DNA of 52,071 bases from Nocardia miyunensis NBRC 108239 (GTDB taxonomy: Bacteria; Actinomycetota; Actinomycetes; Mycobacteriales; Mycobacteriaceae). The DNA lies in assembly GCF_001613065.1 (NCBI RefSeq), contig NZ_BDBQ01000107.1, positions 1-52,071 of the forward strand, given 5' to 3'. The position numbers and the translations under genes are program-made. This document shows, piece after piece, positions 49,599 to 52,071 of the stretch; within the stretch, counting starts at the first letter, position 1; the number at the start of each line of letters is the position of its first letter. The notes below the pieces were generated by a model. That model was not told where the DNA came from, ran no database searches, and worked only from the letters and a program-made list of their open reading frames with translations.

Positions 49599-51875
49599 TC
49601 ACACGGTGGGTGGCGGGACGCTGACCGACAACTCCGGCAGCGACTCCCGATACGGCTCGATCTCCACCAAGCTCAACTGCCCGGTACAGCCCTGGCTCAG
49701 CATCGAGGACGGCCGATCGGCGGTGAGCACATTCGGATTGCCGTGCCGGCAGAAACTCGGATCCGCCGGATCCGGGTCGTACCACGCGCCCGTGGACAGC
49801 TGCGCGATCCCCGGCTCCACCGCATCGGAGACGACCAGACCGGCCAGGCAGCTACCGCGATCGTTGAAGATGCGCACCACATCACCCGCGGCCAGGCCAC
49901 GCGCGGCGGCCTCGTCCGGATGCAGCCGCACCGGTTCCCGCCCGGCCACCTTCACCGATTGGCTGTGCGCGCCGACATCGAGCTGGCTGTGCAACTTCGT
50001 CCGCGGCTGATTCGCGACCAGCTGCAACGGAAAACGCTGTGCTGCAATACTTCCCAGCCACTCCTCGGGTTCGATCCAGACCGGATGCCCCGGACAGTCC
50101 GCATAGCCGAAACCCTCGATGGTCTCGGAGAAGATCTCGATCCGCCCGCTCGGCGTGCTCAGCGGATGCGCCTCGGGATCGGACCGGAAATCGGCGAAAA
50201 CCACCTGATCGGCCTCGGTGACCGCCAACTCGACCCCGCCCCCCGCCCAGAACTCCTCGAAACCCGGGACACCGGCCTCGCCCAACCCGGCATGCCACTG
50301 GTCGTACAGGTGCCGAAGCCACTCCACGGCCGTACGTCCCTCCGTGAATTCCTTACCGACGCCTAGCTTTTCGGCCACGTCCGCCAGAATCGAATAGTCG
50401 TCACGCGCCCGGCCGTGCGGGCGGGTCAGCGCGGGCATCGGGAAGAACATGCGATCGTTGTCGCCCGCCCCGTAATCGTCCCGCTCGACCGACATCGTCG
50501 AGGGCAGCACGATATCGGCGTGACGCGCGGTGCTCGTCCAGAACGGATCGTGCACCACGATCGTCTCCGGACGAGCGAACGCCTCCCGCAGCCGGGCCAG
50601 ATTCTGATGGTGATGGAACGGATTGCCGCCACACCAGTAGACGAGCCGGATATCCGGATACACCAGCCGCCGGCCGTCGTAGTCGTACTCCGCACCGGGA
50701 TTCAGCAGCATATCGGCCACCCGGGCGACCGGGATGAAGGTCCGCACCGGATTCTCGCCCTGCGGCAACCTGGGCACCGACAGCTTGCGGGCGGGCTCGC
50801 CGACACTGCTGGTGGATCCGTAACCGTGCCCGAATCCGCCGCCCGGCACACCGATCTGCCCGAGCATCGCCGCGAGCACCACACCCAGCCACACCGGCTG
50901 CTCACCGTGCTCGGCCCGCTGCAACGACCAGCTCACCGTGACGAACGTCCGCGCGGCCACCATCTCCCGCGCCAGTTCCCGAATCCGCCCCGCCGACACC
51001 CCGGTGATCGCCGCGGCCCACTCCGGATCCTTCACCACACCGTCGTCGGTACCGCGCAGATACCCGGCGAACCGATCGAAACCGACCGTGTACCGATCCA
51101 GGAAATCGGTATCGGCAAGGCCCTCCGCATCCAGCACCTGCGCCAGCGCCAACATCAGCGCCGCATCGCTGCCGGGGCGCGGGGCGATCCACTCGGCCCT
51201 CGCCTCGTCCGGGATGTCGTCGCGCAGCGGGCTGATCGAGACGAACCGGCACCCTCGCTCCCGCGCCTCGGCGATCCAGCCGCGACCGCGATGACGTGAC
51301 ACACCCCCGGGTGTGACCGCCGAATTCTTCGGCGACAACCCGCCGAACGCGACCACCAACTCCGTGCGCTGGGCCAGCACGGACTTCGAAGTACCGTGCT
51401 GCAGTAGCCAATACAGATTGCTGAGCACATACGGCAGCAGCACCGTCGAAGTGCCCATGCTGTAGCTGTTCACGTGCCGCACGAACCCGCCGAGGCAGTT
51501 CAGGAACCGGTGCACCTGACTCTGCGCATGATGGAACCGCCCGGCACTCGCCCACCCGTACGACCCGCCGTAGACCGCCTCGGGCCCGAATTCGCCGTAC
51601 ACCCGGCGCAATTCGGCCGCCAGCAGATCCGTCACCCGCTCCCACGACACCGGCACATACGGATCCACCCCTCGCCCCGACGCGCCCGGCCCCCGCTCGA
51701 GCCATCCGCGACGCACATACGGCTGGGATATCCGCGTCGGATGATGTTGCGCCGAAGCGACATTCTCGATCAACGGCATCGGCTCGGGATCACCATGCCA
51801 AGGCCGCACCCGCGTCAGCCGCTCGCCATCGCTGACCGCCTCGAACGCTCCCCAGTGGGTCAGATGCGTGGTCAT
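49599..51875 (-). CDS. Molybdopterin-dependent oxidoreductase, BisC/TorA (DMSO reductase) family
   Basis: This 758-residue protein opens THLTHWGAFEAVSDGERLTR (no N-terminal 4Fe-4S Cys set, as in BisC/TorA). The Mo-ligand Ser lies in HVNSYSMGTSTVLLPYVL near residue 137. YWCGGNPFHHHQNLARLRE near 400 and IVLPSTMSVERDDYGAGDND near 440 are molybdopterin contacts, and a C-terminal molydop-binding domain (LQLVANQPRTKLHSQLDVG) is present. No Tat signal is seen, so it is probably cytoplasmic like biotin or methionine sulfoxide reductase BisC. ATG 51875 is used; the ribosome site is weak. Confidence 0.92.
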   Translation of the reverse strand: MTTHLTHWGAFEAVSDGERLTRVRPWHGDPEPMPLIENVASAQHHPTRISQPYVRRGWLERGPGASGRGVDPYVPVSWERVTDLLAAELRRVYGEFGPEAVYGGSYGWASAGRFHHAQSQVHRFLNCLGGFVRHVNSYSMGTSTVLLPYVLSNLYWLLQHGTSKSVLAQRTELVVAFGGLSPKNSAVTPGGVSRHRGRGWIAEARERGCRFVSISPLRDDIPDEARAEWIAPRPGSDAALMLALAQVLDAEGLADTDFLDRYTVGFDRFAGYLRGTDDGVVKDPEWAAAITGVSAGRIRELAREMVAARTFVTVSWSLQRAEHGEQPVWLGVVLAAMLGQIGVPGGGFGHGYGSTSSVGEPARKLSVPRLPQGENPVRTFIPVARVADMLLNPGAEYDYDGRRLVYPDIRLVYWCGGNPFHHHQNLARLREAFARPETIVVHDPFWTSTARHADIVLPSTMSVERDDYGAGDNDRMFFPMPALTRPHGRARDDYSILADVAEKLGVGKEFTEGRTAVEWLRHLYDQWHAGLGEAGVPGFEEFWAGGGVELAVTEADQVVFADFRSDPEAHPLSTPSGRIEIFSETIEGFGYADCPGHPVWIEPEEWLGSIAAQRFPLQLVANQPRTKLHSQLDVGAHSQSVKVAGREPVRLHPDEAAARGLAAGDVVRIFNDRGSCLAGLVVSDAVEPGIAQLSTGAWYDPDPADPSFCRHGNPNVLTADRPSSMLSQGCTGQLSLVEIEPYRESLPELSVSVPPPTV

Positions 51876-52036
51876 GGCACCACGGTAGCCCGCGCCACCG
51901 ACAAATTCCGACAACTGGACATGCGCCCATGTTCGGCGAACAATGGCCAGCGCTCCGGAGCGTCCGACCAGTGCGCGCCGACGTCCCGGCTAGCGTTCAG
52001 CCCGACCATCCGCACCACTCGACGCCGAGGAGTCCG

Positions 52037-52071
52037 ATGCGCCCGCTCACCCGACGCCACGCCCTGGCCGC
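52037..52071 (+). CDS. Start of a probable exported protein (partial)
   Basis: Only about 11 residues are present (MRPLTRRHALAA), after GAGGAG at good spacing. The RR followed by a hydrophobic run suggests the n-region of a Sec or Tat signal peptide, perhaps a solute-binding or lipoprotein gene. The rest lies outside the window. Confidence 0.55.
   Translation, partial: MRPLTRRHALA

Noticed and set aside
47403..50366. Plus-strand open frame of about 987 codons
   Set aside because: It is antisense to the aldo/keto reductase and molybdoenzyme genes and out of frame with the dehydratase; its composition is Arg/His/Pro/Gln-rich, typical of a GC-driven shadow frame.
1..52071. CRISPR array, tRNA or rRNA genes
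   Set aside because: I saw no regularly spaced identical repeats with unique spacers and no cloverleaf or rRNA-like sequence while reading; a covariance-model scan would be needed to exclude small RNAs.

Overview
The window is GC-rich DNA (about 70% by eye) from an actinomycete. Codon use, GTG starts, ATGA/GTGA stop-start overlaps, TioE-like MerR regulators, an ECF41 sigma factor, a CYP135/138-like P450 and an AldO-like alditol oxidase all fit Mycobacteriales, most likely Nocardia or a close relative. I cannot name a species. Most of the window reads as accessory chromosome: many small regulator/enzyme pairs, each with a visible palindromic operator, and no rRNA, tRNA, ribosomal-protein or other core housekeeping cluster.

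1-19.3 kb: a partial erythromycin-esterase-like gene diverges from a double-MerR regulator; a HEAT-repeat protein is followed by a MerR-HEAT fusion; TetR/amidohydrolase, TetR/FAD-monooxygenase, TetR/Tet(X)-like monooxygenase and TetR/methyltransferase pairs follow, with a frameshifted SDR, a DUF4232 lipoprotein operon, a P450, a hydroxyisobutyrate-dehydrogenase-like enzyme and an ECF41 sigma factor (SigJ type) next to an FMN reductase and a SnoaL-like protein. The sigma gene carries a near-consensus ECF41 promoter of its own.

19.6-24 kb: a zinc-knuckle/coiled-coil protein has a repeat-rich divergent upstream region holding a nested inverted repeat. A frameshifted P-loop kinase, a relic ORF, a methyltransferase and a pirin/MarR pair follow.

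24.6-37.4 kb: an ABC-F protein overlaps the MarR gene. Next come an SDR/TetR pair, a MetX-like hydrolase, a tight RHH-VOC-methyltransferase operon behind tandem TGCTAGCA palindromes, alditol oxidase, HxlR/aminotransferase, a MurJ relic beside a tyrosine recombinase, and an epimerase/TetR pair with two 21-bp operators.

37,446-46,290: a complete Tn3-family transposon of 8,845 bp. It has 39-bp terminal inverted repeats (one mismatch) and a perfect 5-bp target duplication (TACCA). It carries a damaged tyrosine recombinase with a lox-like core site, a five-gene operon (MFS exporter, DUF2255, carboxymuconolactone-decarboxylase-like, cupin, aldo/keto reductase), a divergent XRE/MmyB-like regulator and a twice-frameshifted tnpA. 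Its core site is almost identical in layout to the palindrome at 20,840-20,868, 17 kb away and outside the transposon; this is the most unexpected link in the window.

46.3-52 kb: a di-iron/MBL-fold protein, a PLP dehydratase-like enzyme, a YghZ-type aldo/keto reductase, a molybdopterin oxidoreductase of the BisC/DMSO-reductase family, and the start of an exported protein running off the end.

Several single-base frameshifts (SDR, kinase, tnpA twice, recombinase) mean either real decay or residual assembly error; read-level checking would separate these.
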